Assembly: GCA_900128585.1 (NCBI GenBank)
Contig: LT642311.1
Location: 1-24,139 of the forward strand
DNA: 24,139 bases
Reading direction: 5' to 3'
DNA from: Stramenopiles sp. TOSAG23-3
Lineage: Eukaryota; Sar
The position numbers and the translations under genes are program-made. Of this stretch, positions 16,601 through 24,139 are shown piece by piece. Position 1 is the first letter of the stretch. Every line of letters starts with the position of its first letter. Under the pieces are notes generated by a model. It saw nothing but the letters and a program-made list of their open reading frames with translations, had not been told where the DNA came from and did no database searches.

Positions 16601-19600
16601 AAAACACCCTGCGTTCTCTCCTCTTCCAAACAGTTGAATGTCACCGTGCAGATAATAGAGCAGCAAGTCGATGTTTCCTACCGCAAAAAAAATATAGTTG
16701 ATCATCATGCAAAATTCAATATTATAAAAGTGGTCGGGTATCTCAAAAAACCTGTACGGGGTGTGTATCATCTCCTTAAACGTAAATATTCTCCCAGGTT
16801 CAGCAAACTGTGTGTATGGGTCAACTGTAGCAAACATTACCGCTGTTAGCAAAACAGATGGGATAATAATGAAGATCTCTCTCAAAATTAACAGCACAAA
16901 GCTCACGCCATAACCTCGAAACTTTACGCAAACATAAAATATTGCAAGAGGGAGAAAGTTCAGCGTGGTTAATAGAAAGGCAATACAAGCACCAGCAAAT
17001 CGTAAGTTAGGCCATGGGTCTGACGATTGTGTTTCTCTTCCTTCTGAAGGCTCAAATTTTACATTTTGAAACGATTTTGATTTGATGTCGTACGAAAATT
17101 CGTAATCCTCTCTCAAAGTGGATATCAGCTCGTCTGTTTCCACCTTTACTAGACCTTTTGAATCGCAGTAAGTATTATAGCGATCAACCAAAATGTTTAG
17201 TTTTATACTTCCAGCTTTTCTAATTTCAGCAACATGCTGCTGCAAGCGTTTTTGGTTTCCCAGGTTCCACGTCTTCATGGGCAAGCAAGGCAAAGAATGT
17301 ATTAGCAGAAACGACTCTTTCTTTTTCTTCTTTTGAGAGTTTTCTTCCTCGTCTTCAACGCTGGATTCGTCGGAATCACTGTCAGAGTCGCCGTAGCTGC
17401 TGCTGGCATCAGATTCCTCTTCGTCATCGCTGCCCTCTTCGCTGTCATCACCATCGTCAAGAATATCGTCTTCTCCAGCGCCAGTGTCAGCAACGACTGG
17501 TATATACTTGTATTGTAAAAACTTCCTGTTTGATCCATAACATTCGAGAAGGTAAAACACTGCTAACCCGTACTGCACCAAAATATTTTGCTTTGAGTAC
17601 CACTCGTTCTTGACTTTCCTTTCATCCAGAATTTCGTCTTCTAAAAAATTTCGTATGGAATTTTTAAAATAGGGTGCCACAAATAAATGGTACCCAACGT
17701 CAGCAATTTCCCAAAAATTAAGGGGTTCGACGTAGTCGGCAGTTTCCCGCTCCCTCAACAGCCACACTTTATCACAAAGCTCCAAGCACTTGTTTATTTT
17801 GACAATAACCTTGTCGTCAATCTTGCAATATGCCTTGTTAACTAAGTCGATAATTACCTTTGCAGATGCGTAGTCCTTGACGTACCCTTGCCGATTTTTT
17901 ACAATTTCGTCCCCGAACTGCTCTTCGGCATCCACCCAAAACTTAAGGAACTGATTTTCACCGACTGGGTCGGTTCGAGTTGGATCGATACTAGGAAATA
18001 TCTGCAGTATGGTACGCGAATGATTTTCGTTTCGGTCTTTTTCGTCCTGCTTTTCCTTCTCTCTCTCTGGGTCGTTATTGAACATGCCAAACACGCCGCT
18101 CATAAGTCCACGTGACTTCGGCGAGTCCTTCCAATGATCGGGCGCGTTAGTGAAAAACGCAGTGTAAGTCTCAATAGAAGTCCTGTACTTGCTTCTTATT
18201 GCGTTTATGCGAGCAAATTGAGAGTGCAATTTCTCTAGTTTGGACATTTTTCTTCCCATTTTTCTTATGGAACCACGAACGCAGCAACAATGGCAAAACG
18301 TGGACAAAATTCTGTCGCAGAGGTACCTACATTTTGTCGGGCAGTCTGACTCGATGACGTCGTCATCTTCGCCATCGTCGTCCTCAGCGTTAACTCCGAT
18401 ATGCCCCATTGATATTTTTCTATGGATTTTTGCCTTCTTCAATTCATTTCCGGACAATTTCTTAATCTGCTTCCTCAGGTCTTCTAAAGCTGGCTCAAAA
18501 TATGAAATTGCACGCATTTCTTTCTCGCCTGCAGTTTTATCGACGACATTCCAAAACTGTTTTGAATCTTCTTCCATTGGGTCATCTCCGTCGTCTTCTC
18601 CGAGCTCCTTTGTTCTCCGTTTGATATTTTTTTCTAGCCTTACTTGTCCCTCCGTCAAACTCAGCTTTCTTCGTTCGCGCAAAAACGCGTTGTATCGGTG
18701 AATCAGTACTCGCCGAAGGCTTGGAACAACCAGAAAGAACGACAGTGTTAAGTAAAACGCGATCAAAATGAATGTAAAGTACACAGTGGCGCCAGCTTCC
18801 CGGTTGCCTGGGAGTGATGATACAGGTTTGATCTGGTAAGTTCCGTCGCCTTGACGATTGTAGAGCGTAAGACCGATTGGGGTCCACGTTTTTGGGTCTA
18901 GGTAATTTGGGTCCCACTTGATCCCACTTGCTCGTTCAGCGACATCACCAGAATATTCTCCCAACCAAGATAGAACGCTCGTGGGGGCCCCGTCCGCTCT
19001 TTCTACTATGGCATCATGCACTGCCCCCATCTGTGCCCCTGAGAGCGTTGCATCTGGCAACGATTCGACAGGGCAGTAACCCGGACTCAAACGCATAAAT
19101 TTAACTGGCCCTTGTCTAGCACTGATCAACGAACCCGAAAACATAGACAACCGGTCGTTCCTAATAAGAATATATGGCGTTCGTGTAACGTAGACCCACA
19201 GTGACTCGCCCAATGCGGACGACTTACTCTTCATATTCAATCGTACGAGAACAGGGCTGTTTTTCTCTGCGTTTTCAAACCCCTTTATGTACTTTAAGTT
19301 CGTTGTGCCTACTCTATCAAAACGGAGTTGTTCCGATTTGTAGGCAAATCCCTGAAATGTTTGGTAGGGGGAGCAGAACCCCCAACCCTCTTCGTCTGCG
19401 AAAGTGCTGTTCGCCGTACAATTGCTGGGTCCATTCATGTACATATTTGATGAGCAAGATCCATTGGATGGCTTGCTCAAATCACGTTCGTCGATCTGGC
19501 ACCATGCTCGTTCCCCTTGGCCCTCTGTGGTACAATCCCAGTGTATTCGATTACTCGCAGCATCACGAAATGGAAATTTGCAACGTTTGCCAGAGATGGT

Positions 19601-21394
19601 TTTGCGAACGTTGTACATGTTGTCCCGCGTTGCGTTGTAATCAACAGCACTGAAGTAGACGCCACCCTTTAGTGCATGAACAGAGAGCAATCTCACACTT
19701 TCGGTATCGCCATATTTGCAATTATCGTCCGCGGCGTTACACATCAATACTCTACCTTTGCAGGTACCCGACAACGGCTGGTCGCTTATCTTCGATGTAT
19801 TGGAGGAGTTAGACTGTGTGACGTTTGGGGCCTCGCAATCATTTGCCTCAAGGGCAACAGCGTGGCTGGCGGCGCAGACTACACCTTCATTTTGAGAGTA
19901 AATGAACCTGGTAGAGGATAACATTGAGACCCGCACCGTCCCCCCGCATTCTTTTTCACCCGTATCGCATTGCGATTTATTCGTTGGAATCAATATGCCT
20001 GGCTTGTCTCTGGCCCCTAAATCCACCCCAGTCTTTAGCCTGCTGGAAGCATTTGTTTCTTTCATCTCTTCCGGTATATCTTTCGGGAGCATATGCAAAC
20101 CTTTTATATCAATGTGCCCCGATTCAAGCCTTACGTCGATATCTTTCACTTTTAAGTTGTTCATCTTTACTTCTGCCGTCGTTGCATTGATGGCCAACCT
20201 GTTTATTTCCAATTCCCAGCGCGGGCGGAGAGACTCCCCATCCATTACTCCCTCTGTTTTCTCCTCGTGTTTTTTTATTTTTATCGGGGGGTTAGACTTG
20301 GTGGCTACGATCGTAACGGATGAAAGGGGGTTATAAACCCAAACGGTTATCGAGCACGGGGATACCGACCCCACCGCTTCTTTTCCAGTGACCTGGACAG
20401 TGCTGTTGGGAAGTGGGTTTGGGCCTTTCCACCAGGATACCTCCTGTTTGAGAACTTTACGGCCATTTGAAATGTCGTACGGGTTCACGTAGTCTGCACT
20501 CATACGCACGTAACTCCCGTCGTTATCCGGTATGTTTTGTACGAATGATATCATTGGCAAATGATACGAGTAATCGATGCAGTAATGATTAAGCCCAAAA
20601 ATTTGGTTATTTGAATCAAACGTTTTTGTCAATTGATGGGTGCAATCGTTGCCTACCCCATATCGAAAAAACAATCTCAACGTAGCCTCCAATATATTTG
20701 GAGGGGGTGCGCCCCACCAGTCTGAGCAAGAATACCCGGTGTTGTCGTCGCTGGGCTGAGTGGGTTTCAGATCCAGGCATCCCTGGGGGTAGTTGGGGAC
20801 TGAGCCATTAAATGCTTCAGCATTGTTGATCGGTGGTATTCTCTTGAATTGTACGTCACAGCCTTCTGATCGAATCACTAACGGGACAGTGTTGTGAACG
20901 AGGCCGACTGCGGTCACAGACCGGCCAGTTCCCAAATAAAACCATATTAGCATAAGCACGAAGCCTACCATTCCAAAAAGGAGGGACGCCAAAACACAGT
21001 TAAAGGCCCGGTTTGAACGTGCGTCTTTGATCCATTTAATTTCGGGCAATGGGAACATTTGGAACGTGTCGGGACCCAGCTCAACATTGTGTCTTTTGTA
21101 CACAAAGTGTGGCCCTGCCTTTTTGTCTTCGGTCTGTCCTTCTTCTTCTTGGAAGCTTTCTTCCTGGGCATTTGTTGACTTACTATTACCGTATTGCCCC
21201 ATCTCTATGTCACCATCACTATGTGCCGCTATTTGTTTCGCAACCTTATTGCTTTTACGGCGTTTAGGGGGAGAGGTTTGTTTTCTGCCATAGAGCGGGT
21301 TGGTAAAAGGGAGTTTCTCTGGGGGGGGAGAAGTATAACCAGGCGGGGGTGGTGGTGGTGGTGACGCTTTGGGGGATGGGGGTGGACCCGACAT
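13601..21394 (-). CDS. giant multi-pass membrane protein: sequon-rich ectodomain, RGS-like segment, EF-hands
   Basis: This 2597-residue protein of unknown function has the following order of parts. (1) A cytosolic proline-rich N-terminus (1-45) and a basic/acidic linker. (2) Membrane segment about 130-155. (3) An ectodomain of about 700 residues with at least ten N-X-S/T sequons, and a fibronectin-type-II-like module from Cys605 to Cys674 (CKFPF, WDCTTEG, WC, WGFC). (4) Membrane segment about 866-890. (5) A cytosolic part with a Cys-rich knot (about 1015-1040), an RGS-like segment (about 1143-1255) and an Asp/Ser/Glu tract (about 1305-1355). (6) Membrane segments at about 1461-1525, 1555-1583 and 1700-1765. 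(7) A helical, Lys-rich region of about 670 residues. (8) Two EF-hand loops (2448-2459, canonical DTSGDGEVDFGE; 2485-2496, DSNGSGTLNMKE). (9) A last membrane segment at about 2524-2546. It may be a calcium-responsive receptor, channel or scaffold, but no catalytic motif is visible. Codon use is AT-richer than in its convergent neighbour. The ATG start is supported by the proline-rich N-terminus and the non-coding sequence upstream. Confidence 0.85.
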   Translation of the reverse strand: MSGPPPSPKASPPPPPPPGYTSPPPEKLPFTNPLYGRKQTSPPKRRKSNKVAKQIAAHSDGDIEMGQYGNSKSTNAQEESFQEEEGQTEDKKAGPHFVYKRHNVELGPDTFQMFPLPEIKWIKDARSNRAFNCVLASLLFGMVGFVLMLIWFYLGTGRSVTAVGLVHNTVPLVIRSEGCDVQFKRIPPINNAEAFNGSVPNYPQGCLDLKPTQPSDDNTGYSCSDWWGAPPPNILEATLRLFFRYGVGNDCTHQLTKTFDSNNQIFGLNHYCIDYSYHLPMISFVQNIPDNDGSYVRMSADYVNPYDISNGRKVLKQEVSWWKGPNPLPNSTVQVTGKEAVGSVSPCSITVWVYNPLSSVTIVATKSNPPIKIKKHEEKTEGVMDGESLRPRWELEINRLAINATTAEVKMNNLKVKDIDVRLESGHIDIKGLHMLPKDIPEEMKETNASSRLKTGVDLGARDKPGILIPTNKSQCDTGEKECGGTVRVSMLSSTRFIYSQNEGVVCAASHAVALEANDCEAPNVTQSNSSNTSKISDQPLSGTCKGRVLMCNAADDNCKYGDTESVRLLSVHALKGGVYFSAVDYNATRDNMYNVRKTISGKRCKFPFRDAASNRIHWDCTTEGQGERAWCQIDERDLSKPSNGSCSSNMYMNGPSNCTANSTFADEEGWGFCSPYQTFQGFAYKSEQLRFDRVGTTNLKYIKGFENAEKNSPVLVRLNMKSKSSALGESLWVYVTRTPYILIRNDRLSMFSGSLISARQGPVKFMRLSPGYCPVESLPDATLSGAQMGAVHDAIVERADGAPTSVLSWLGEYSGDVAERASGIKWDPNYLDPKTWTPIGLTLYNRQGDGTYQIKPVSSLPGNREAGATVYFTFILIAFYLTLSFFLVVPSLRRVLIHRYNAFLRERRKLSLTEGQVRLEKNIKRRTKELGEDDGDDPMEEDSKQFWNVVDKTAGEKEMRAISYFEPALEDLRKQIKKLSGNELKKAKIHRKISMGHIGVNAEDDDGEDDDVIESDCPTKCRYLCDRILSTFCHCCCVRGSIRKMGRKMSKLEKLHSQFARINAIRSKYRTSIETYTAFFTNAPDHWKDSPKSRGLMSGVFGMFNNDPEREKEKQDEKDRNENHSRTILQIFPSIDPTRTDPVGENQFLKFWVDAEEQFGDEIVKNRQGYVKDYASAKVIIDLVNKAYCKIDDKVIVKINKCLELCDKVWLLRERETADYVEPLNFWEIADVGYHLFVAPYFKNSIRNFLEDEILDERKVKNEWYSKQNILVQYGLAVFYLLECYGSNRKFLQYKYIPVVADTGAGEDDILDDGDDSEEGSDDEEESDASSSYGDSDSDSDESSVEDEEENSQKKKKKESFLLIHSLPCLPMKTWNLGNQKRLQQHVAEIRKAGSIKLNILVDRYNTYCDSKGLVKVETDELISTLREDYEFSYDIKSKSFQNVKFEPSEGRETQSSDPWPNLRFAGACIAFLLTTLNFLPLAIFYVCVKFRGYGVSFVLLILREIFIIIPSVLLTAVMFATVDPYTQFAEPGRIFTFKEMIHTPYRFFEIPDHFYNIEFCMMINYIFFAVGNIDLLLYYLHGDIQLFGRGENAGCFKKGEWVIIKKGKTNKGALGTFLMFMKLLCQCRKKVSNDSADKKSKSKIFKIQDVNITRDGKVKNYVVVEANRTDFFPCVSASEEDSQTQTHVYKKLQAVQPPQLVNWFHALVHFLFLVLLNFILSLVVAYVGMVLSWWVLGAIIQPERTLAFASTVLVMVGAIKAMFSDFDKQRDKLMKKLEHCVSDFIATLLQQSQQIAGAGKEKLAKAMPKLPPVFAGVDMTATEIFKALQTEKGQLVLCMKAIDNAIVMKLGNEGLKDPRVAYLKDFVACAAQSERDDQLVAFRALAIKVVVNHCCGPETDKKKVNVVVLLAGACFASDSLNARDTIGKLGHAIVPLVRPGNNPHMASFVRFTTWFMKICADDMKTFTATKDKLVSFLQTAMTALNKPPEVKKSSRTKEQSSTGATGLKMPSRVSFGLEDVLVACLMFVSFNSIKNMLMVEAFKLKNKVSKKFRRGSAVIMNSVKNLFTIDILYSCDEQFSKLIKLLVASKGKQTKQILVCQEKIINIIIDQLLAVIGVNAGTKEEKETKEKYRPVIAKLLKICGLSWNRVFNSNTPSKKPKDDKGVSTMVDEATDLIKSVMRIAPIDQFNPTTRAVSLVPGETGKLTRALLNQIKKDEKEEDEKEGDEEDADLRRMRKMKRLLHYFVNSLLIFEDQTKGTSGIPPIRKILFSSDKSNAFVNDARNKMIAGRPSEIVWDGPNGGIQIIKAEYTQRAIAFLKQALQAYCPQIAAKLPRGQPKSAGSAPEKEAMDGKKSKMTRAIELAKLASKLPASKEKLPKKLTVMVEQLVDIIFDDNPEMKGKAMQIIDGGKKVMAVVEKSRTSKTMKSKSVSKEEKYKTMFKQVDTSGDGEVDFGEFVALCNENLKLNLSTQRCKALFAKSDSNGSGTLNMKEFEKCMKLLEKEITKASLAKIGLTEATMYPAIAGILIWLLCILIFVLMGFSAFTEGTAFGAGIGGVMPLLAGKSAGLKDMISKINVNELVEKTLKEDFQNES

Positions 21395-22550
21395 GAGTGC
21401 AAGTGCAAATGTCAGGTAAATGCTTTTAAACGGGCACTGTTTAGCACAAGATACGATTGATTATGGTAAGTATTTACGTTCTCGTCTCAGAACTGCACCC
21501 TGGAAAAATACAAAGGATTGTCACCGCACTCCATTTCTCTTTACTTTACTAATTCAATGCACGGTTTCTATCTAAAAAACAACCACAACAAATAATTATA
21601 TCATACATAGCAGTAATAATAATATATTTTTTTATTATTAAAAGCCCAAACCACCCATACATATAATAATTATTTGTTTTATGACGCTGCTGCTGCTCCT
21701 CTCTTGAACATAAACATAAAATTGATTATAAATTCTTTTTCTTCTTTTTGTGATATGTTTGGAGAATCACAAAAAAAGATATTGTCATTGTTGGAACAAA
21801 TCCATACAGGAAGTCACAAGGACCATGTGGCCTAGAAAACATAGACACAACATTTCGTTGTTAATACTTTAAAATATAGTTAGTAATAATATGAAAGGAG
21901 GCTATAATACAATTCGACTGGTGCAGTTTGGAGAGGGGCAGGCGAGGCTGGATGGATGGCAAAAAGCAGTACTGAATACTGAATCTGGAGAAACGACTAC
22001 GGGACTAGCTAAGTAGAAAAGCCGAGAAGTCAGAGCAGCAGACGGTCTGGTTCTTCATAACATAAACATAGCATTACAACTTTGTTATACATAAGAGTAA
22101 TATTATTTCATCATCTGGTTCAAGTTGTTTTGTACGCATTTAACGTTATCTGCTTGGAACAATTGAAGATGGCAGACGGTTTTTGTCCCCTTTCTCCTTG
22201 TGGCCTGCTGCTACGTACGTAGTAATAAATAATAATAATAAGATTTTCTTTATTTTTAATATTGATGAAGAATATAGACACAGCACCAGGATCAATATAA
22301 AAAATTGTATTAATAACAAAAAAAAAAATTATTATCGAATCTTTTCTCTATTATTAGTCTATTATATACCTTGGTACTACTCCCAAAATTAGCCACAACA
22401 ATTAAGACTTGTCCCTTCGGGAAATAAATACTGTGTCGCTTCGCGAAATATTGATTGTAAGTAATTACATACTGCTTACTAGTACATCGGATCGACAATG
22501 TCTTCATTTCCAAAGGGACGAATCTTCAGTTTGCTTATTTGGGCATCGTC
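21395..22550. other. intergenic spacer upstream of the giant gene, no gene seen
   Basis: This spacer lies between the pseudouridine synthase 3' end and the start of the giant gene, both on the minus strand, so it should hold the giant gene's promoter and the synthase 3' UTR. It is AT-rich, with TAA/TTA microsatellite-like stretches (about 21612-21640 and 22221-22240) and an 11-mer, CTACGTACGTA (22211-22221), that also occurs at 8521-8531. A hairpin pair lies at 22410-22450. No copy of the 16-nt 3' element was found behind the synthase gene. Confidence 0.65.
22410..22450. repeat. tandem pair of small hairpins with a compensatory change
   Basis: TGTCCCTTCGGGAAATA (22410-22426) and TGTCGCTTCGCGAAATA (22434-22450) match at 15 of 17 bases. 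The two differences sit opposite each other in the stem: TCCC-TTC-GGGA becomes TCGC-TTC-GCGA, so pairing is kept. The pair begins 101 nt downstream of the pseudouridine synthase stop, and would lie in that transcript's 3' UTR if it extends that far. Confidence 0.6.
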
Positions 22551-23294
22551 TCAAAACCGTTCGTGGTTTCGAAGAAATCGCCAATGGCCCAAGGGCAGTT
22601 TTCCCAAACTTACCCTTCCAATACGGACCCTTTGGAGTTGCAGCACGCTCAAGCCAACGAGCTCGCACATTTTTCTTATCTGCCGCTTCTTTCCTTCCTT
22701 CAGCACAAACCTCAACTGGTCTTCATTCTGCCATCTCACGTCCGCCTTCTTCAGCGGCTTCCCGTACAACACAATTCGCCCATTCCTCAACGCGTCCATT
22801 CCGTTTTCCGTCAATTGCCCTTTCACCTTTACCAAGTACTCTTTCTCGATGGAGTTGTCTGCTCCGATGAGCCGTTTCGCGACTGTCCCGTCCTGGGTCA
22901 AAACTAACATTCCCGTGGATTCGATGTCTAGCCGCCCGGCCGGTGCAAACCCCTTTCTGTCCAACATGAAGTTGTTCGTTTGGGTGTCCAATTTGGGCCA
23001 AAAATTCTCAGGGAGCAACAACGACGTTGCGTTCGAGTAAAACTTGTTGTCGTCCGAGTGCGATACAAACCCTACGGGCTTGTTCAAAAGAATGGTCCGT
23101 CTCTTGCTCTGAATTCGCTTCCCAGCCTCCACCAGCTCTACTCTTTGATGTCTATAAACTTTCTCCCCAAGCGTATTTACAACTTTACCATCCACCAACA
23201 CCAGGCCTTTGCTAATCAGGCGGTCGCCTTCCCGCCTTGAGCAAAGGTCAAGCTCCGATAAACGTTTCGATAACCGAACTTTTTCCCCACCCAT
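22551..23294 (-). CDS. RsuA/RluB/RluF-family rRNA pseudouridine synthase
   Basis: This 247-residue protein has an N-terminal S4 RNA-binding domain (about 5-60; RLSKRLSELDLCSRREGDRLI) followed by the pseudouridine synthase fold. The opening ILLNKPVGFVSH is typical. The catalytic Asp123 is in AGRLDIESTGML, and GKKRQIRKMCELVG is the family's conserved late motif. KPLKKADVRW makes RluF/RluB the closer bacterial relatives. Members convert a single uridine of ribosomal RNA to pseudouridine. In a eukaryote this bacterial-type enzyme most likely serves the mitochondrial or plastid ribosome, but the N-terminus shows no obvious presequence. The frame opens with TTG at 23321. I start at the first ATG, 23294, which is immediately followed by the S4 domain. 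An unseen upstream exon with a transit peptide cannot be excluded. Confidence 0.9.
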   Translation of the reverse strand: MGGEKVRLSKRLSELDLCSRREGDRLISKGLVLVDGKVVNTLGEKVYRHQRVELVEAGKRIQSKRRTILLNKPVGFVSHSDDNKFYSNATSLLLPENFWPKLDTQTNNFMLDRKGFAPAGRLDIESTGMLVLTQDGTVAKRLIGADNSIEKEYLVKVKGQLTENGMDALRNGRIVLYGKPLKKADVRWQNEDQLRFVLKEGKKRQIRKMCELVGLSVLQLQRVRIGRVSLGKLPLGHWRFLRNHERF

Positions 23295-23878
23295 TTTATT
23301 GTTTACGAGCGACGAATTCAAAAATAAGCTGCGAGGGAGTGGGGGGGGAGGTAGTGGACGAGAGGTTTATATAGGTATGTATATATAACTGTGTTGTTTT
23401 GCATATATTTCTTTCTTTACAACATTTATATTATGTACTTAGATGACATATATACAAAAGAATACACATATTTTTTATACAAAATCTACGTGTGTATAGT
23501 CTCAAGTATACACATTCAATTTATTATTATTATTATTTTTTTTTTTGTGACGACTCGTCGTTCGTCCGACGCACATGGTACGGTAGACTACAAAATATTA
23601 ATACATAATGGTATGGTACCCTTGGAGGCCCTAAATCGGTCCGAAACGCGTAAGTTTTGATGCTACTCCCATGCTATTTTCTGGATATTTTCTACGTAAG
23701 TAAAAATAACGGTGCTCTGTACCTGTATTTTGGTACGTTTTCCCTTAAAACAGGAAATTATCCATTTTCTTTTTATTATTTTTTATTATAACAGAAGATA
23801 ATGGGTAACCCTTTTGGGGAGACCTTTGGGAATTCCCCACTGACAGTTCCCTGTAGATGTTCTTAGTTTACTATGGGA

Positions 23879-23920
23879 ATTTGACGGATATGATTGCCTG
23901 CCGCAGGCAGTCCGTCAAAT
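23879..23920. repeat. two-tier hairpin (10-bp outer and 6-bp inner arms)
   Basis: The outer arms are ATTTGACGGA (23879-23888) and TCCGTCAAAT (23911-23920). The inner arms are GCCTGC (23896-23901) and GCAGGC (23903-23908) around a single C. The two stems are separated by a 7-nt/2-nt asymmetric bulge. All 16 base pairs are perfect. The function is unknown; it could be the end of a dispersed repeat, a structured RNA or a terminator-like element. Confidence 0.7.
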
Positions 23921-23982
23921 GCGAATATTTTGGCTATTTCTTGACGAAAGTTGTTGGTTTATGGCTCTATATGCAGCTTCAG

Positions 23983-23997
23983 CGCCCCTGCGGGGCG
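23983..23997. repeat. GC-rich hairpin CGCCCC-TGC-GGGGCG
   Basis: A perfect 6-bp all-GC stem with a 3-nt loop, 62 nt to the right of the two-tier hairpin. A (GCC)n trinucleotide run follows at about 24008-24021. It contrasts sharply with the AT-rich spacers of this window. Confidence 0.6.
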
Positions 23998-24139
23998 TTG
24001 GGGACGCCGCCGCCGCCGCCTTTCACACCCAAAAGCGTCTACGACAAGAGTAACAAAACTTACGTGTCTAAAAGTGCTCAAAACGGGAAAATTGCTACTT
24101 TTGACGCTGAATTGTGAATGTTAAATGAAAACCAACAAT

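Larger units (their letters stand above)
23295..24139. other. right-hand non-coding region with GC-rich hairpins
   Basis: This is the upstream region of the pseudouridine synthase and beyond. It has T-rich and TTA-repeat stretches (about 23520-23545), then from about 23570 a less AT-biased region with palindromes and two GC-rich hairpins. An 86-residue open frame (23857-24117, plus) shows no recognisable family and is largely built on these hairpins and a GCC repeat, so I do not call it a gene. Its end includes AACGGGAAAATTGCT (24082-24096), a near match to the 3' element. The edge of another gene or of a dispersed repeat is possible. Confidence 0.5.

Noticed and set aside
23295-23321. N-terminal extension of the pseudouridine synthase from a TTG codon
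   Set aside because: A TTG start is unlikely in a eukaryote; the ATG at 23294 directly precedes the S4 domain.
23649-23794. Possible spliceosomal intron (GTAAGT at 23649 or 23696, pyrimidine-rich stretch and CAG near 23794)
   Set aside because: No coding exon is recognisable on either side, and such signals are easily found in AT-rich DNA; all seven confident genes are intronless.
23857-24117. 86-residue open frame at the right edge
   Set aside because: It is built on two hairpins and a GCC repeat, with no family match; the near copy of the 3' element inside its end (24082-24096) is one substitution and one deletion away and may be chance.

Overview
This window is nuclear DNA from a unicellular eukaryote that almost certainly builds a motile flagellum. 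It holds seven long, apparently intronless protein genes of eukaryotic type, separated by AT-rich spacers full of microsatellites and short inverted repeats. One gene encodes an outer-dynein-arm docking-complex coiled-coil protein (ODA1/CCDC114/CCDC63 family), which implies a 9+2 flagellum. Others are a myotubularin lipid phosphatase and a TTI2-like PIKK co-chaperone, both purely eukaryotic families. A B12-dependent (class II) ribonucleotide reductase with an organelle-type N-terminal extension fits a protist or alga better than an animal, plant or fungus. I cannot name the lineage from sequence alone.

Layout from left to right: myotubularin-type phosphatase (minus, 249-3326); a 1.7 kb repeat-rich divergent spacer; the ODA docking-complex subunit (plus, 5041-6720); a trans-sulfuration PLP enzyme of the cystathionine gamma-synthase/lyase family (minus, 7040-8320), convergent with it; a 1.3 kb divergent spacer; a TTI2-like helical-repeat protein (plus, 9657-10751); the class II ribonucleotide reductase (plus, 11327-13495); a 7.8 kb gene for a 2597-residue multi-pass membrane protein with a glycosylation-rich ectodomain, an RGS-like segment, EF-hands and a C-terminal membrane segment (minus, 13601-21394); an RsuA/RluF-type pseudouridine synthase (minus, 22551-23294); then about 0.8 kb without a convincing gene.

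The genes do not look like one pathway. They cover membrane-lipid turnover, flagellar assembly, sulfur amino-acid metabolism, PIKK maturation, dNTP synthesis, an unknown calcium-linked membrane function and rRNA modification.

Two items stand out. (1) A 15-16 nt element, AACARGAAAATTGGCT, lies 28-156 nt downstream of the stop codon, always in the sense orientation, at four of the seven genes. It looks like an undescribed 3'-end or 3'-UTR signal. (2) The giant membrane protein joins modules that I cannot match to any family I know. The spacers also hold a MITE-like set of nested inverted repeats, a tandem pair of hairpins with a compensatory base change, and GC-rich hairpins near the right edge.
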